64,000 bases of DNA from Paenochrobactrum pullorum (GTDB lineage Bacteria > Pseudomonadota > Alphaproteobacteria > Rhizobiales > Rhizobiaceae). The notes below the pieces were generated by a model that did not search any database, was not told where the DNA came from, and saw only the letters and a program-made list of their open reading frames with translations. Numbering within the stretch: the first letter of the stretch is position 1; every line of letters starts with the position of its first letter. The DNA lies in the NCBI RefSeq assembly GCF_041929845.1, contig NZ_JBHEEH010000005.1, positions 112,182 to 176,181 of the forward strand, in the 5' to 3' direction. This document shows positions 1 through 8,606 of this stretch, in pieces. The position numbers were made by a program, and so were the translations under genes.

Positions 1-738
1 ATCGCCGCGATTGAATTTTACGGTGGCCGTCCGCATCTGGTTGATGATCCCAAAACCGTTTATGATGCAGCACGACAAGTGGCAGAAGAAACCGGCGGTT
101 ATTATATCGACCAATTCACTTATGCGGAACGCGCAACCGATTGGCGCGGCAATAATAATATTGCTGAATCCATCTTTAATCAGATGAGCCATGAAGAATA
201 TCCAAATCCGCGCTGGATTGTAACAGGCGCTGGTACAGGTGGCACATCGGCCACTTTGGGGCGCTATATCCGCTATCGCCAGCTTGACACTCGTCTTTGC
301 GTAGCTGATCCAGAGGCTTCCATTTTCCACCAGCATTTTACCGACCGCTCCATCATGGAAATCGACCGTTGCTCATCCATTATCGAAGGCATCGGCCGCC
401 CGCGCGTCGAGCCATCCTTTATACCGGATGTCGTCGATTGCATGGTGACTGTCCCCGATGCCGCAAGTTTGGCAGCGCAACGCACCATCAGCAATATTAT
501 TGGTCGCGCTTGTGGTGGCTCCACCGGCACCAATATCTGGGCTTGTGCATTGCTCATTTCTGAAATGGTGAAAAAGGGCGAAAAAGGTTCAATTGTCACC
601 CTGCTTTGCGATCATGGCGACCGCTATCGCTCTACTTATTTTAATGATGAATGGGTTGAACAAAACGGTTTTGACATAGCGCCTTACCTTCGGCAACTTG
701 ATGCTTTCTTCGCGGAAGGTCGCCTAATCAGCGTTTAA
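1..738 (+). CDS. PLP-dependent cysteine synthase family protein, 3' part
   Basis: The reading frame is open from the first base of the window, so the N-terminus and the PLP lysine region lie outside; 245 residues are visible. A GTG at 79 is internal and should not be taken as the start. The glycine-rich loop GTGGTSATLGRY is the phosphate-binding loop of cysteine synthase / cystathionine beta-synthase type fold II PLP enzymes, and CGGSTGTNIWA near the C-terminus fits the PLP-ring N1 site of the same family. Known family members carry out beta-replacement on O-acetylserine or related substrates in the cytoplasm. The exact substrate cannot be read from this fragment; it may be a paralogue rather than CysK or CysM. 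A strong terminator follows, so it is the last gene of its transcript. Confidence 0.85.
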   Translation: MAAIEFYGGRPHLVDDPKTVYDAARQVAEETGGYYIDQFTYAERATDWRGNNNIAESIFNQMSHEEYPNPRWIVTGAGTGGTSATLGRYIRYRQLDTRLCVADPEASIFHQHFTDRSIMEIDRCSSIIEGIGRPRVEPSFIPDVVDCMVTVPDAASLAAQRTISNIIGRACGGSTGTNIWACALLISEMVKKGEKGSIVTLLCDHGDRYRSTYFNDEWVEQNGFDIAPYLRQLDAFFAEGRLISV

Positions 739-769
739 AAATCAGACAAAAATCACCTTAAAATAAGAC

Positions 770-808
770 AAACCCTGCTTTTATCCACTAAAAGCAGGGT
801 TTATTTTT
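770..808 (+). terminator. Rho-independent terminator after the cysteine-synthase-like gene
   Basis: A perfect 13-bp stem (770-782 with 790-802, core CCCTGC/GCAGGG) has a 7-nt loop and is followed by a T-rich tract at 803-808. It separates the first gene from the ABC transporter island. Confidence 0.85.
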
Positions 809-908
809 GACTGTTTTTTAGTGCGCAAAGCATGAAAAACAAGGCTTTTTTCACTACTCGGCAATGAGATTGATACGAAAATCACCGCTTCTTGGCGTAC
901 AAGCCAGC

Positions 909-936
909 TTGACAAGTTTTTTCCCTATCGTATTAT
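909..936 (+). promoter_or_regulatory. Sigma-70-type promoter of the dpp-like operon
   Basis: TTGACA at 909-914 and TATTAT at 931-936 are separated by 16 nt. The distance to the ATG at 987 leaves an untranslated leader of about 45 nt. The -10 box overlaps an inverted repeat (see 933-974), which suggests repression. Confidence 0.6.
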
Positions 937-974
937 TCCACTATAAAGATAATTATTCTCCAATAATGGAATAA
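933..974 (+). promoter_or_regulatory. Inverted repeat overlapping the -10 box, candidate IclR operator
   Basis: TTATTCCA (933-940) and TGGAATAA (967-974) form a perfect 8-bp inverted repeat with a 26-nt spacer. The left arm covers the -10 box and the right arm lies just before the ribosome binding site of the binding-protein gene. The ATTCC/GGAAT core resembles IclR-family half-sites and recurs in the iclR upstream region (7283-7300). Control by the IclR protein at 6345-7181 is inferred. Confidence 0.45.
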
Positions 975-986
975 GCGGGAGGGGAC

Positions 987-2528
987 ATGCGAAATTTCAA
1001 AACATTACTAATGGTAGGTACCGCATTCATTGGTGCCGCCACTTTAAATCTGTCATATTCTTACGCGCAGGAAAAGGGTGGCATTATTAATGTTGCTACT
1101 ATCGGCGAACCGCCGACCCTTGATCCGATGGTATCAACTGCCGATCTCGTCGGTATTGTCAGCCAGCATATTTTTGAAACGCTTTATACCTTTGATGAAT
1201 CCTGGAAAACCACGCCATTGCTGGCCGCCAGCTTGCCCGAAATCAGCGAAGACGGTAAAGTTTATACGATCAAATTGCGAGAAGGCGTCAAGTTTCATAA
1301 TGGCGCGGATATGACATCAAAGGATGTTGCCGCCTCGCTTGATCGCTGGACGAAAGTCGCTTCACGCGGCAAGCAGACCGCCACCATGATCAAATCCATC
1401 GAAGTAACCGATCCGCTGACTGTGACCATAACTTTAAGCGATCCCTATGCGCCACTTGTCTCATTGCTCGCTTTCAATAATTCTGCCGCCATCATTTTGC
1501 CAGCCGACCATCAGGCCGAACCGATGACAGACATAATCGGCACCGGCCCTTACAAGCTAAAAGAGCGTAAAGCCGACCAGTATATCCAGCTGGAACGTTT
1601 TGCCGATTACACCTCACCTGCTGGTGAGAGTGACGGTTATGGTGGCGCACGCCATCAATATGTTGATGAAATCCGCTTTGTGCCGGTGCCTGATGCCAAT
1701 ACCCGTGTTGAAGCGGCTATTTCAGGTCAATATGACTATGTGGATTCCATTCCGGTTGAATCTTATGACCGGCTGAAAACCTCTTCTGCATCAGAGCCTG
1801 TGATGCTTGAGCCATTCGGCTGGCCGGTTTTTGTGCTTAATTCCGGTCACGGCATCACCCAGTCCAAGGAATTGCGCCAAGCTATCCAACAATCGCTTGG
1901 TCAAGAAGACATGATGGCTGCGGCCTTCGGCTCGACGGATTTTTATGCGCTGGACGGCTCGCTCTATCCGGAAAGCTTTGCATGGGCAACCGATGCCGGT
2001 GTAGAAGGTCATTATAATGTGGCCAATCCTGAAAAAGCTGCAGAGCTGATGAAAGCGGCTAATTACAACGACGAGCCGGTCCGTATTCTCACCAGCCGCC
2101 AATATGAATTCCATTATAAAATGGCACAGGTTGCTGCAGAATATCTGAAAGCTGCGGGCTTCAAAGTTGATCTGCAAGTGGTGGATTGGGCAACCCTGAC
2201 ACAGCGTCGTGGTGATCCGTCTTTGTGGGATATTTATATCACCCATAGCCCGTTCCTGCCGGAGCCGTCACTGATCGGCATGATGTCGACCAGCGCACCG
2301 GGCAATTGGGATACGCCCGCCCGTAGCGAAGTGGTCAATGCCTTCAACACCGAATCCGATCCGGAAAAACGCATCAAGCTCTGGGCTGATGTGCAAAAAG
2401 TGGTGATGGATGAAGTACCGTTCATTAAAATCGGAGACTTCAATGCGGTTGCAGCCAAATCGAAAAAGCTGGAAGGCGTGGAGCCTGCTCCATGGCCATA
2501 TTTCTGGAACGTCTCGCTTAAAAAATAA
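987..2528 (+). CDS. ABC transporter substrate-binding protein, family 5 (peptide/dipeptide type)
   Basis: This 513-residue protein starts with a Sec signal peptide (positive MRNFK, hydrophobic stretch, probable cleavage after SYA at residue 27), so it is periplasmic. The sequence then has the bacterial extracellular solute-binding family 5 pattern (GEPPTLDPM near the start, FHNGADMTSKDVAASLDRW, GTGPYKL), and the length is usual for the family. Family 5 proteins bind oligopeptides, dipeptides, opines, nickel or amino-acid derivatives and deliver them to the DppB/DppC pore. A good ribosome binding site (GGGAGGGG) precedes the ATG. It is first in an operon with both permeases, an amidohydrolase and a RidA protein, which points to an amide or acylated amino-acid ligand rather than ordinary peptides. 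The true ligand is unknown. Confidence 0.92.
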   Translation: MRNFKTLLMVGTAFIGAATLNLSYSYAQEKGGIINVATIGEPPTLDPMVSTADLVGIVSQHIFETLYTFDESWKTTPLLAASLPEISEDGKVYTIKLREGVKFHNGADMTSKDVAASLDRWTKVASRGKQTATMIKSIEVTDPLTVTITLSDPYAPLVSLLAFNNSAAIILPADHQAEPMTDIIGTGPYKLKERKADQYIQLERFADYTSPAGESDGYGGARHQYVDEIRFVPVPDANTRVEAAISGQYDYVDSIPVESYDRLKTSSASEPVMLEPFGWPVFVLNSGHGITQSKELRQAIQQSLGQEDMMAAAFGSTDFYALDGSLYPESFAWATDAGVEGHYNVANPEKAAELMKAANYNDEPVRILTSRQYEFHYKMAQVAAEYLKAAGFKVDLQVVDWATLTQRRGDPSLWDIYITHSPFLPEPSLIGMMSTSAPGNWDTPARSEVVNAFNTESDPEKRIKLWADVQKVVMDEVPFIKIGDFNAVAAKSKKLEGVEPAPWPYFWNVSLKK

Positions 2529-2575
2529 CGGCTGAAGCCTGTTAGCCGCGCGCTCTAGCGGCTGCGACAAATAAA

Positions 2576-2610
2576 AAGACACAGGATAAAAACACTTTAT
2601 TCTGTGTCTT
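2576..2610 (+). other. Long intergenic stem-loop between binding-protein and permease genes
   Basis: A 15-bp stem with one G-U pair (2576-2590 with 2596-2610) and a 5-nt loop lies 47 nt after the binding-protein stop codon. No T-run follows, so it is not a typical terminator. Such 3' hairpins between binding-protein and permease genes are known to protect the upstream message and so raise its level; that role is inferred here. Confidence 0.6.
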
Positions 2611-2697
2611 CTGCACTTCATCACTGAAACGGCTTTTCAGGTTTAGCGGAATGCCCGCAACCATCAAAACAGCCGGTACATTTTAAGCTAGGCCAAT

Positions 2698-3639
2698 ATG
2701 ATACGATATATTATCCAGCGTTTCATCGGCATGATTATTGTGATGTTTCTTGTCGTCACGATTGTTTTTGTCATTGTGCGCGTCACCCCCGGTGATCCGG
2801 CAGCCGTCATGCTCGGCCCCGAAGCGACCCAAACAGATATTGCTGATTTGCGGGCGCAATTGGGGTTAGATCAACCACTTGTCATGCAATATATCTATTA
2901 TGTCGAGCAGCTCATGCGCGGCGATCTCGGCCAGTCAATTTTCCTCAATCAACCGGTTTTGAGCGCTTTGAGTGAACGCTCGGAACCCACTTTTTTCCTC
3001 ACATTATTTTCCATCATCATTGCTTGCGTCATTGCCTTGCCGATTGGCATTTATGCAGCATACAAGCGCGGTTCTTTTGTTGATCAGGCAGCCACAACGC
3101 TCGCCATGTTTGCCGCAAGTATTCCAAGTTTCTGGCTTGGGCTTATTTTGATGCAAATCTTTGCTGTACGTTACGGCTGGTTTCCTGTCTCCGGCTATGG
3201 TGGACCTGATGCAAGTTTCATCGACAGAATGTGGCATTTAAGCCTGCCAGCATGTGCGTTGGGGCTTGTTTCTTCCGCCTTGATTTTACGCTTTACCCGT
3301 GCTTCGATGCTGGATGTTCTTGGTGATGATTACGTGCGCACCGCCCGTGCTAAAGGGCTGGTTGAGCGTAAAGTCATTTTGAAACACGCGCTCAAAAATG
3401 CGCTCATTCCGATCCTCACCGTCATTGGCCTCACCGTTGCCGTACTCATTTCCGGCGCTGTGGTGACTGAAACCGTGTTTAGCTTGCCTGGTATCGGCAA
3501 TCTGGTGGTATCTGCCGTGCTGCGTCGTGATTACCCTGTCATTCAAGGTGCATTGCTGGTGATTGCCGCCCTTTATGTGCTGATTAATTTTGCCATTGAT
3601 ATGCTCTATCTGCTGGTCGATCCGAGGGTGCGCTACTGA
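2698..3639 (+). CDS. ABC transporter permease, DppB type
   Basis: A 313-residue inner-membrane protein with about six hydrophobic segments. The N-terminal MIRYIIQRFIGMIIVMF and the motif RVTPGDPAAVMLGPEA are typical of DppB/OppB-type permeases. The EAA-like cytoplasmic loop that docks to the ATPase is visible in DYVRTARAKGLVERKVI near residue 210. It pairs with the DppC-type permease, whose ATG overlaps this stop (ATGA at 3639), so the two are translationally coupled. Its ligand is set by the binding protein at 987-2528, and energy comes from the double ATPase at 8607-10430, the only ATPase of this class nearby. Confidence 0.93.
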   Translation: MIRYIIQRFIGMIIVMFLVVTIVFVIVRVTPGDPAAVMLGPEATQTDIADLRAQLGLDQPLVMQYIYYVEQLMRGDLGQSIFLNQPVLSALSERSEPTFFLTLFSIIIACVIALPIGIYAAYKRGSFVDQAATTLAMFAASIPSFWLGLILMQIFAVRYGWFPVSGYGGPDASFIDRMWHLSLPACALGLVSSALILRFTRASMLDVLGDDYVRTARAKGLVERKVILKHALKNALIPILTVIGLTVAVLISGAVVTETVFSLPGIGNLVVSAVLRRDYPVIQGALLVIAALYVLINFAIDMLYLLVDPRVRY

Positions 3640-4514
3640 TGGATAATTCAATAACATCTTCGGTCAAAACCCCAAGCGAAAGCATGCAGTTCATCAAACG
3701 CTTGCTGAAGCGCAAAACGGTTGCCTTTGGCCTCATCATTTTAGTGATCTTCACTTTGATGGCGCTACTGGCACCATGGGTTTCGCCTTATAATCCTTAC
3801 AAGCTTTCGATTGTAAACCGCCTCAAACCACCGTCAGAACTGTTCTGGTTCGGCACCGACGAATTTGGACGCGATGTGTTTTCGCGTACCATTTATGCCG
3901 GACGGCTCTCGCTTCTGGTCGGCTTTGCTGTCGTGATTTTATCATCCCTGATCGGCGTGACAATGGGACTGCTTGCAGGTTTTTTTCCACGGCTCGACGC
4001 ACCAATTGCCCGTCTCATTGACGCGATGATGGCTTTTCCGGATATTTTGCTGGCAATTGCTTTAGTGGCAGCACTGGGGCCATCGCTCGCAACGGTGATT
4101 GTCGCGCTTTCAATTGTTTATGCCCCTCGTTTGGCGCGTGTTGTGCGCGCTTCCACCTTGGTGATCCGAGAGCTGCCTTATGTAGAAGCCGCCGTTTCAA
4201 TGGGCGTGTCCACCCGCAACATCATGATACGCCATGTGTTGCGTAATCTTTTATCACCCATTTTGGTACAAGGCACATTTCTCTTTGCCAGTGCTATGCT
4301 TGCCGAAGCCGGCCTTTCTTTCCTCGGCCTTGGTGTCAGCCCTGAAATTCCGACATGGGGCACCATGATTTCATCCGGCCGCCAATATGTCGGCCAAGCG
4401 GACTGGATGACCCTCTTTCCCGGTATAGCTATCATCCTTTCTGTTCTTTCGCTGCAAATGGTTGGTGACGGCTTCCGCGACCTTCTTGACCCCCGCCTTA
4501 AAAAGGACCTGTAA
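3639..4514 (+). CDS. ABC transporter permease, DppC type
   Basis: A 291-residue inner-membrane permease. The N-terminal OppC-like region (LLKRKTVAFGLIILVIFTLM, APWVSPYNPY) is followed by FGTDEFGRDVFSRTIYAGR, the hallmark of DppC/OppC proteins, and by an EAA loop VEAAVSMGVSTRNIMIRHVL near residue 185. Its start overlaps the dppB-like stop by four bases. The amidohydrolase gene follows after only four bases, so transport and hydrolysis are encoded on one message. Confidence 0.93.
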   Translation: MDNSITSSVKTPSESMQFIKRLLKRKTVAFGLIILVIFTLMALLAPWVSPYNPYKLSIVNRLKPPSELFWFGTDEFGRDVFSRTIYAGRLSLLVGFAVVILSSLIGVTMGLLAGFFPRLDAPIARLIDAMMAFPDILLAIALVAALGPSLATVIVALSIVYAPRLARVVRASTLVIRELPYVEAAVSMGVSTRNIMIRHVLRNLLSPILVQGTFLFASAMLAEAGLSFLGLGVSPEIPTWGTMISSGRQYVGQADWMTLFPGIAIILSVLSLQMVGDGFRDLLDPRLKKDL

Positions 4515-4518
4515 TCAT

Positions 4519-5730
4519 ATGTGCGCGCAAATTCAAAAAAACGGCGCTTTGCTTATCACCGATGTCAAACCAGTGGCTTTCGGACAGCATTCACATCAAG
4601 GTGCGATTGATCTTTTGATCGGTGAAGATGGCAAGCTTGTCAAAGTAGGCAAAGACCTGCCTCGCGCAGATATTACAAATATCGTCGATGGCAACGGCTC
4701 ATTTATTTCACCAGGCTGGGGCGATCTGCACGCCCATGTCTGGCATGGCGGCACCGATATTTCTGTGCGCCCTAATCTTTGCGGCGTGCAGCGCGGCGTC
4801 ACCACCATTGTAGATGCAGGCTCTGCCGGTGAAGCCAATTTCCATGGCTTTCGCGAATATATTATCGAGCAATCACGCGAACGTATTAAAGCATTTTTAA
4901 ACTTAGGCTCTATTGGCCTCGTTGCATGCAACCGTGTCAGCGAATTAAGCGATATCCGCTCTGTCGATATTGACCGTATCGTTGCCTGCTATGAAGAAAA
5001 TCGCGACCATATTGTTGGCCTGAAAGTGCGCGCCAGCCATGTTATTACCGGCTCATGGGGTGTCACGCCGGTTAAATTGGGTAAGAAAATCGCCAAAATC
5101 CTTAAAATTCCGATGATGGTGCACGTGGGTGAACCACCGGCACTTTACGACGAAGTGCTGGAAATTTTGGGCCCCGGCGATATCATCACCCATTGTTTCA
5201 ACGGCAAGGTTGGCAGCTCCATCATTGAAGATGAAGACCTGTTTGAACTGGCAGAGCGCTGCGCCGGTGAAGGCATCCGCCTTGATATCGGCCATGGCGG
5301 CGCATCCTTCTCGTTCCGTGTGGCGGAAGTTGCGATTGGGCGTGGTCTGTTGCCGTTTTCCATTTCCACCGATGTGCATTTACGCAGCATCAACCAATCG
5401 GTTTGGGATTTAAGCACCACAATGTCGAAGCTCTTAAGCGTCGGTATGCCGTTTGATAAGGTGGTTGAAGCCGTGACCCATGCCCCTGCCGAAGTTATCC
5501 GTCTCCCAATGGACAACTTGCTTGAAGCAGGCGCGCGCAGCGAATTTACCATTTTTGACCTCAATGATTCCGATCTGCAAGTGGTGGATTCCCTTGGCGC
5601 TCGTGCCGCGCTCACCAAATTGTTCGATCCGCGCATGACCGTACTTGGTACCAACATTTTTGAGGCAGGCCGCTATCAGCCGGATAGTGTCGAATGTGTC
5701 GATCACAGCCACGGCTTCAGCTATCGCTAA
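4519..5730 (+). CDS. Amidohydrolase/deacetylase family metallohydrolase (dihydroorotase-like)
   Basis: A 403-residue cytoplasmic TIM-barrel amidohydrolase. The expected metal site is complete: HAH (His71, His73), a likely carbamylated Lys169 in LKVRAS, His202 in MMVHVGEP, His225 in THCFNG and Asp285 in STDVHL. This arrangement fits the dihydroorotase-like deacetylase group that includes EF_0837-type enzymes. ATG 4519 is chosen because AAGGA lies upstream and because the longer open frame from 4462 would run back into the permease gene. Members hydrolyse cyclic or acyl amides. With a SelA/DgaE-like PLP enzyme and a RidA protein in the same island, it probably opens or deacylates the imported compound before deamination. 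The substrate is not known. Confidence 0.85.
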   Translation: MCAQIQKNGALLITDVKPVAFGQHSHQGAIDLLIGEDGKLVKVGKDLPRADITNIVDGNGSFISPGWGDLHAHVWHGGTDISVRPNLCGVQRGVTTIVDAGSAGEANFHGFREYIIEQSRERIKAFLNLGSIGLVACNRVSELSDIRSVDIDRIVACYEENRDHIVGLKVRASHVITGSWGVTPVKLGKKIAKILKIPMMVHVGEPPALYDEVLEILGPGDIITHCFNGKVGSSIIEDEDLFELAERCAGEGIRLDIGHGGASFSFRVAEVAIGRGLLPFSISTDVHLRSINQSVWDLSTTMSKLLSVGMPFDKVVEAVTHAPAEVIRLPMDNLLEAGARSEFTIFDLNDSDLQVVDSLGARAALTKLFDPRMTVLGTNIFEAGRYQPDSVECVDHSHGFSYR

Positions 5731-5831
5731 AACCTTTCATCAGGCGCGGTTTTCATAAATCGCTCCGGTCAAAACAATCGTTTCAATGAAGACAAGTGAC
5801 AACTTTCTTCGCAAATATTTCAGGGGCTGAT

Positions 5832-6332
5832 GTGTCAAATCCAGTAAACCCAGTGGCCAACAACCATGCCGCAAGTCCTTATGACCGACTTGCCGCATTA
5901 GGCATTCAATTACCTGATGCACCGCCGCCTATCGCCAATTTTGTCACCCATGTGCTGGAAGGCAATATTCTTTATCTTTCCGGCCAAGGCCCGCGCGAGG
6001 CAGACGGTACACTCCACACCGGCAAAGTCGGCATCGATCAAAATATTGATGCAGCTTATACCCATGCCCGCCTCACCGGCATTAACTTGCTCGCGGTTAT
6101 GCACCATGCTTTGGGTGATCTTGGCCGCGTCAAACGCGTGGTGAAGCTTTTCGGCATGGTCAATGCCGAGCCGCATTTCGAAGACCATCCAAGCGTCATC
6201 AATGGCTGCTCAGATCTCTTCATTGACGTGTTTGGTGATAGTGGCCAGCACGCACGCTCAGCAGTTGGTTTTGGCTCTCTTCCCGGCAACATTACCGTCG
6301 AGATCGAAGCCATTGTGGCACTGCACGATTAA
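5832..6332 (+). CDS. RidA (YjgF/YER057c/UK114) family protein
   Basis: A 166-residue protein of the RidA fold, closer to the longer subgroup typified by SPYDRLAALGI and LSGQGPR than to housekeeping RidA. RidA proteins hydrolyse reactive enamine/imine intermediates released by PLP enzymes; several subgroups are substrate-specific deaminases. GTG 5832 is preferred because AGGGG lies 5 nt upstream; a GTG at 5796 would add 12 residues without a convincing ribosome binding site. It is the last gene of the dpp-like operon and converges on iclR. A job in clearing the imine formed by the SelA-like enzyme at 7350 is inferred from context. The usual RidA arginine is not evident, so chemistry may differ. 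Confidence 0.85.
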   Translation: MSNPVNPVANNHAASPYDRLAALGIQLPDAPPPIANFVTHVLEGNILYLSGQGPREADGTLHTGKVGIDQNIDAAYTHARLTGINLLAVMHHALGDLGRVKRVVKLFGMVNAEPHFEDHPSVINGCSDLFIDVFGDSGQHARSAVGFGSLPGNITVEIEAIVALHD

Positions 6333-6344
6333 AAGGCTAAACGA

Positions 6345-7181
6345 CTAATGCTTACGCCAACCCATCACAGTTTCAATCTTTTCAGCCGAGTGCTGAACAC
6401 TGCCGGTATAAAGCTCGGTATTATCCATCAGCTTTTGCTCAGGCAGAACGATCGAAATTGTGGCAACGCAAGCACCCTTTTCATCGCAAACAGGGGCCGC
6501 AATACAGGCAACGGCATAATCGGATTCACCTGCTTGCACCGACAGACGCTGGCTAAAGGCACGCACCGCACCTTCCGACAAAATTTTTGGATCAGTATCT
6601 GCTCTGCCGGTTGGCGAAGGAGAGGCGCAACGCTTGAAAATTTCCAAGCGCTCCGTATCATTCATATGCCCGACGAGCAAACGTCCCGATGCCGTCCAGT
6701 TGAGCGGAACACGTGTACCCACCCGCGAGGTCACCTGAAAATGTCCGGGCCCGTCGGCCATGGCCAGCACCTGCATATGGTCGCCGTCCAGCCCGCAAAG
6801 TTGAATGGTTTCGCCGATATCGCGGCAAAGATCGTGCATTTCGCTGGTGGCAACACTCAGGAAATCCAGCGAGCGGGCATAGGCCAAACCATAATGGTAA
6901 AGCCTGTCACCAAGCCACAACAGCCCCTCGCTATTTCGCGACAACAGCTTCTTTTCCACCATATCATCAACAATGACATAGACGGTAGACAAAGGCGCGC
7001 CAATGGCTTTGGCGATCATATAAGCACCGCTTGGGCTGCCATGTTCATAGAGAAAATCCAGCACCTGCAATACGCGGTCAATGCCGCTGACACGGGAGCG
7101 GCGTGATGGCTCTTTTTTGTCGAGTTCAGTTTTATTATCCGGAGCCGGTTTGGTCACAATGGCTAAAGTCTTACTGTTCAT
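6345..7181 (-). CDS. IclR family transcriptional regulator
   Basis: A 278-residue regulator. The N-terminal winged helix is seen in SGIDRVLQVLDFLYEHG and APLSTVYVIVDDMVEKKLL, and the C-terminal effector-binding domain in GDHMQVLAMADGPG, NWTASGRLLVGHM and ACIAAPVCDEKG. The ATG at 7181 is chosen because CGGAG lies 7-8 nt upstream; a longer frame to 7211 adds ten residues of no family likeness. It sits between the two halves of the transport/catabolic island, convergent with RidA and divergent from the SelA-like gene, so it is the obvious local regulator. IclR proteins often bind the pathway substrate and act as repressor or activator. Confidence 0.92.
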   Translation of the reverse strand: MNSKTLAIVTKPAPDNKTELDKKEPSRRSRVSGIDRVLQVLDFLYEHGSPSGAYMIAKAIGAPLSTVYVIVDDMVEKKLLSRNSEGLLWLGDRLYHYGLAYARSLDFLSVATSEMHDLCRDIGETIQLCGLDGDHMQVLAMADGPGHFQVTSRVGTRVPLNWTASGRLLVGHMNDTERLEIFKRCASPSPTGRADTDPKILSEGAVRAFSQRLSVQAGESDYAVACIAAPVCDEKGACVATISIVLPEQKLMDNTELYTGSVQHSAEKIETVMGWRKH

Positions 7182-7262
7182 TTGATGGCTCCGTAACTCG
7201 TTCGCACACATTCAGGCTTGTCGGTTGCTTTTTATCTTGGATGATAAAGGCACCTCAACAAC

Positions 7263-7300
7263 ATTTCACAATTATGAAATCAATTCCAGTGCTAAGGAAT
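7263..7300. promoter_or_regulatory. Two adjacent dyads in the iclR / SelA-like divergent region
   Basis: ATTTCA-CAATTA-TGAAAT (7263-7280) is a perfect 6-6-6 palindrome, and ATTCC-8 nt-GGAAT (7283-7300) lies directly beside it. The second shares the ATTATTCC/GGAATAAT half-site with the repeat at 933-974. They sit between iclR and the SelA-like gene, as expected for autoregulation plus control of the second operon. Binding is inferred. Confidence 0.4.
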
Positions 7301-7349
7301 AATGAAACCTCAAAATTTCTGTTTCCCGCATTGATGACCGGAGGCTCTC

Positions 7350-8549
7350 ATGGCTGAAACAAATCTGCATCAAACCTTAGGTTTGCGCAATATTATCAAT
7401 GTCTCTGGCACAATGACCGGCCTCGGCGCTTCCATTGCTGTGCCTGAAGTGGCCATTGCCATGGCAGAGATTTTGCCGCAATTTGTCGAAATGAATGACC
7501 TGCAACGCAAGGCAGGCAAAGTGATTGCCCGCCTGACCGGAGCAGAAGCAGGCTTTGTCACCGCTTCATGCTCAGCCGGTATCAGTATGGCAGTTGCAGG
7601 TACTATCACAGGTGATGATCTTTCAGCGATAGAACTCTTGCCTGAAACCAAAACTGCCAAGAAAGAAATCATTGTCCAAATGGGGCATGTGGTGAGCTAT
7701 GGCGCCCCTGTTGATCAAGCCATCCGCATTGCTGGTGGCAAGCCGATACTGATCGGTCAAGCAACCACATGTTATGATTTTCATCTGGAAGGTGCGATCA
7801 ACGAAAACACTGCAGCTGCCATTTATGTTGTCTCGCATCACGTGGTCAATTACGGATTATTGGAACTGAAACGCTTTGCGCAGATTTGCCACGCCCGCAA
7901 TATTCCGGTGATTGTCGACGCCGCGTCTGAATATGATCTCAAAGGCTTTCTCGAAGCTGGTGCTGATATCGTGCTTTATTCAGGCCATAAATTTTTAGGC
8001 GGCCCGACATCGGGTATCGTCGCGGGCAGCAAGCAATTGGTGCGCCACGCTTATTTGCAAAATTGCGGCATCGGACGCGGGATGAAAGTCGGCAAAGAAA
8101 GCGTTTATGGTGTAATGGCTGCACTTGAAGCATGGGAAAAACGTGATCATCTAGCTGTGTGTGCGCGTGAAAAAGTTTTTCTTGATCTGTGGCAGACAGC
8201 ACTTCAAGATTTTGCCGGTGTCACTGCGGTGATTGAAGCTGACCCGACGCATAACCCGCTTGATCGCTTACGCGTCAATATCAACCCGCAAGAAACCCAT
8301 ATCACAGCATGGGATTTGGTGGATGCACTGGCGCGCGGCACACCACCGATTATCGCCCGTGATCATGAGGTCGAGCATCAATATTTCTATCTCGACCCGT
8401 GCAATCTGCATGACGGGCAAGCGAAAATTGTCGCCAAACGCTTGCGTGAAGAGCTGACAAAAGCAAGAAACTCAAACGAGATAATTGCCACACCGTTGGC
8501 AGATCGCACCAAAAAACGCTTCGATAGCTTGCGCCGCTGGCCGGATTGA
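7350..8549 (+). CDS. SelA-like PLP-dependent enzyme (DgaE / D-glucosaminate-6-P ammonia-lyase-like)
   Basis: A 399-residue fold-type I PLP enzyme of the selenocysteine synthase (SelA)-like group. The PLP-binding lysine is Lys214 in SGHKFLGGPTSG; VIVDAASEYDL carries the Asp that contacts the pyridine nitrogen. It is not true SelA: it is shorter and no selenium genes are near. Known relatives are D-glucosaminate-6-phosphate ammonia lyases and related alpha,beta-eliminating enzymes, often encoded with a dihydroorotase-like amidohydrolase as here. GGAGG lies 8 nt before the ATG. The gene starts the second operon of the island and precedes the ABC ATPase. A role as ammonia lyase on the hydrolysed import product is likely but the substrate is unknown. 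Confidence 0.8.
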   Translation: MAETNLHQTLGLRNIINVSGTMTGLGASIAVPEVAIAMAEILPQFVEMNDLQRKAGKVIARLTGAEAGFVTASCSAGISMAVAGTITGDDLSAIELLPETKTAKKEIIVQMGHVVSYGAPVDQAIRIAGGKPILIGQATTCYDFHLEGAINENTAAAIYVVSHHVVNYGLLELKRFAQICHARNIPVIVDAASEYDLKGFLEAGADIVLYSGHKFLGGPTSGIVAGSKQLVRHAYLQNCGIGRGMKVGKESVYGVMAALEAWEKRDHLAVCAREKVFLDLWQTALQDFAGVTAVIEADPTHNPLDRLRVNINPQETHITAWDLVDALARGTPPIIARDHEVEHQYFYLDPCNLHDGQAKIVAKRLREELTKARNSNEIIATPLADRTKKRFDSLRRWPD

Positions 8550-8606
8550 TCGCCGCGCCCGCCTGTTCAATCATAGCATTCGTTTTGAAACTTAAGGAGA
8601 TATATC

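Noticed and set aside
5786..5830. ATG 5786 as start of the RidA gene
   Set aside because: It is in another frame and meets TGA after 14 codons.
6348..7106. 252-codon plus-strand open frame
   Set aside because: It lies fully antisense to iclR and its translation is Cys/His/Arg-rich with no family pattern, as expected of a shadow frame.
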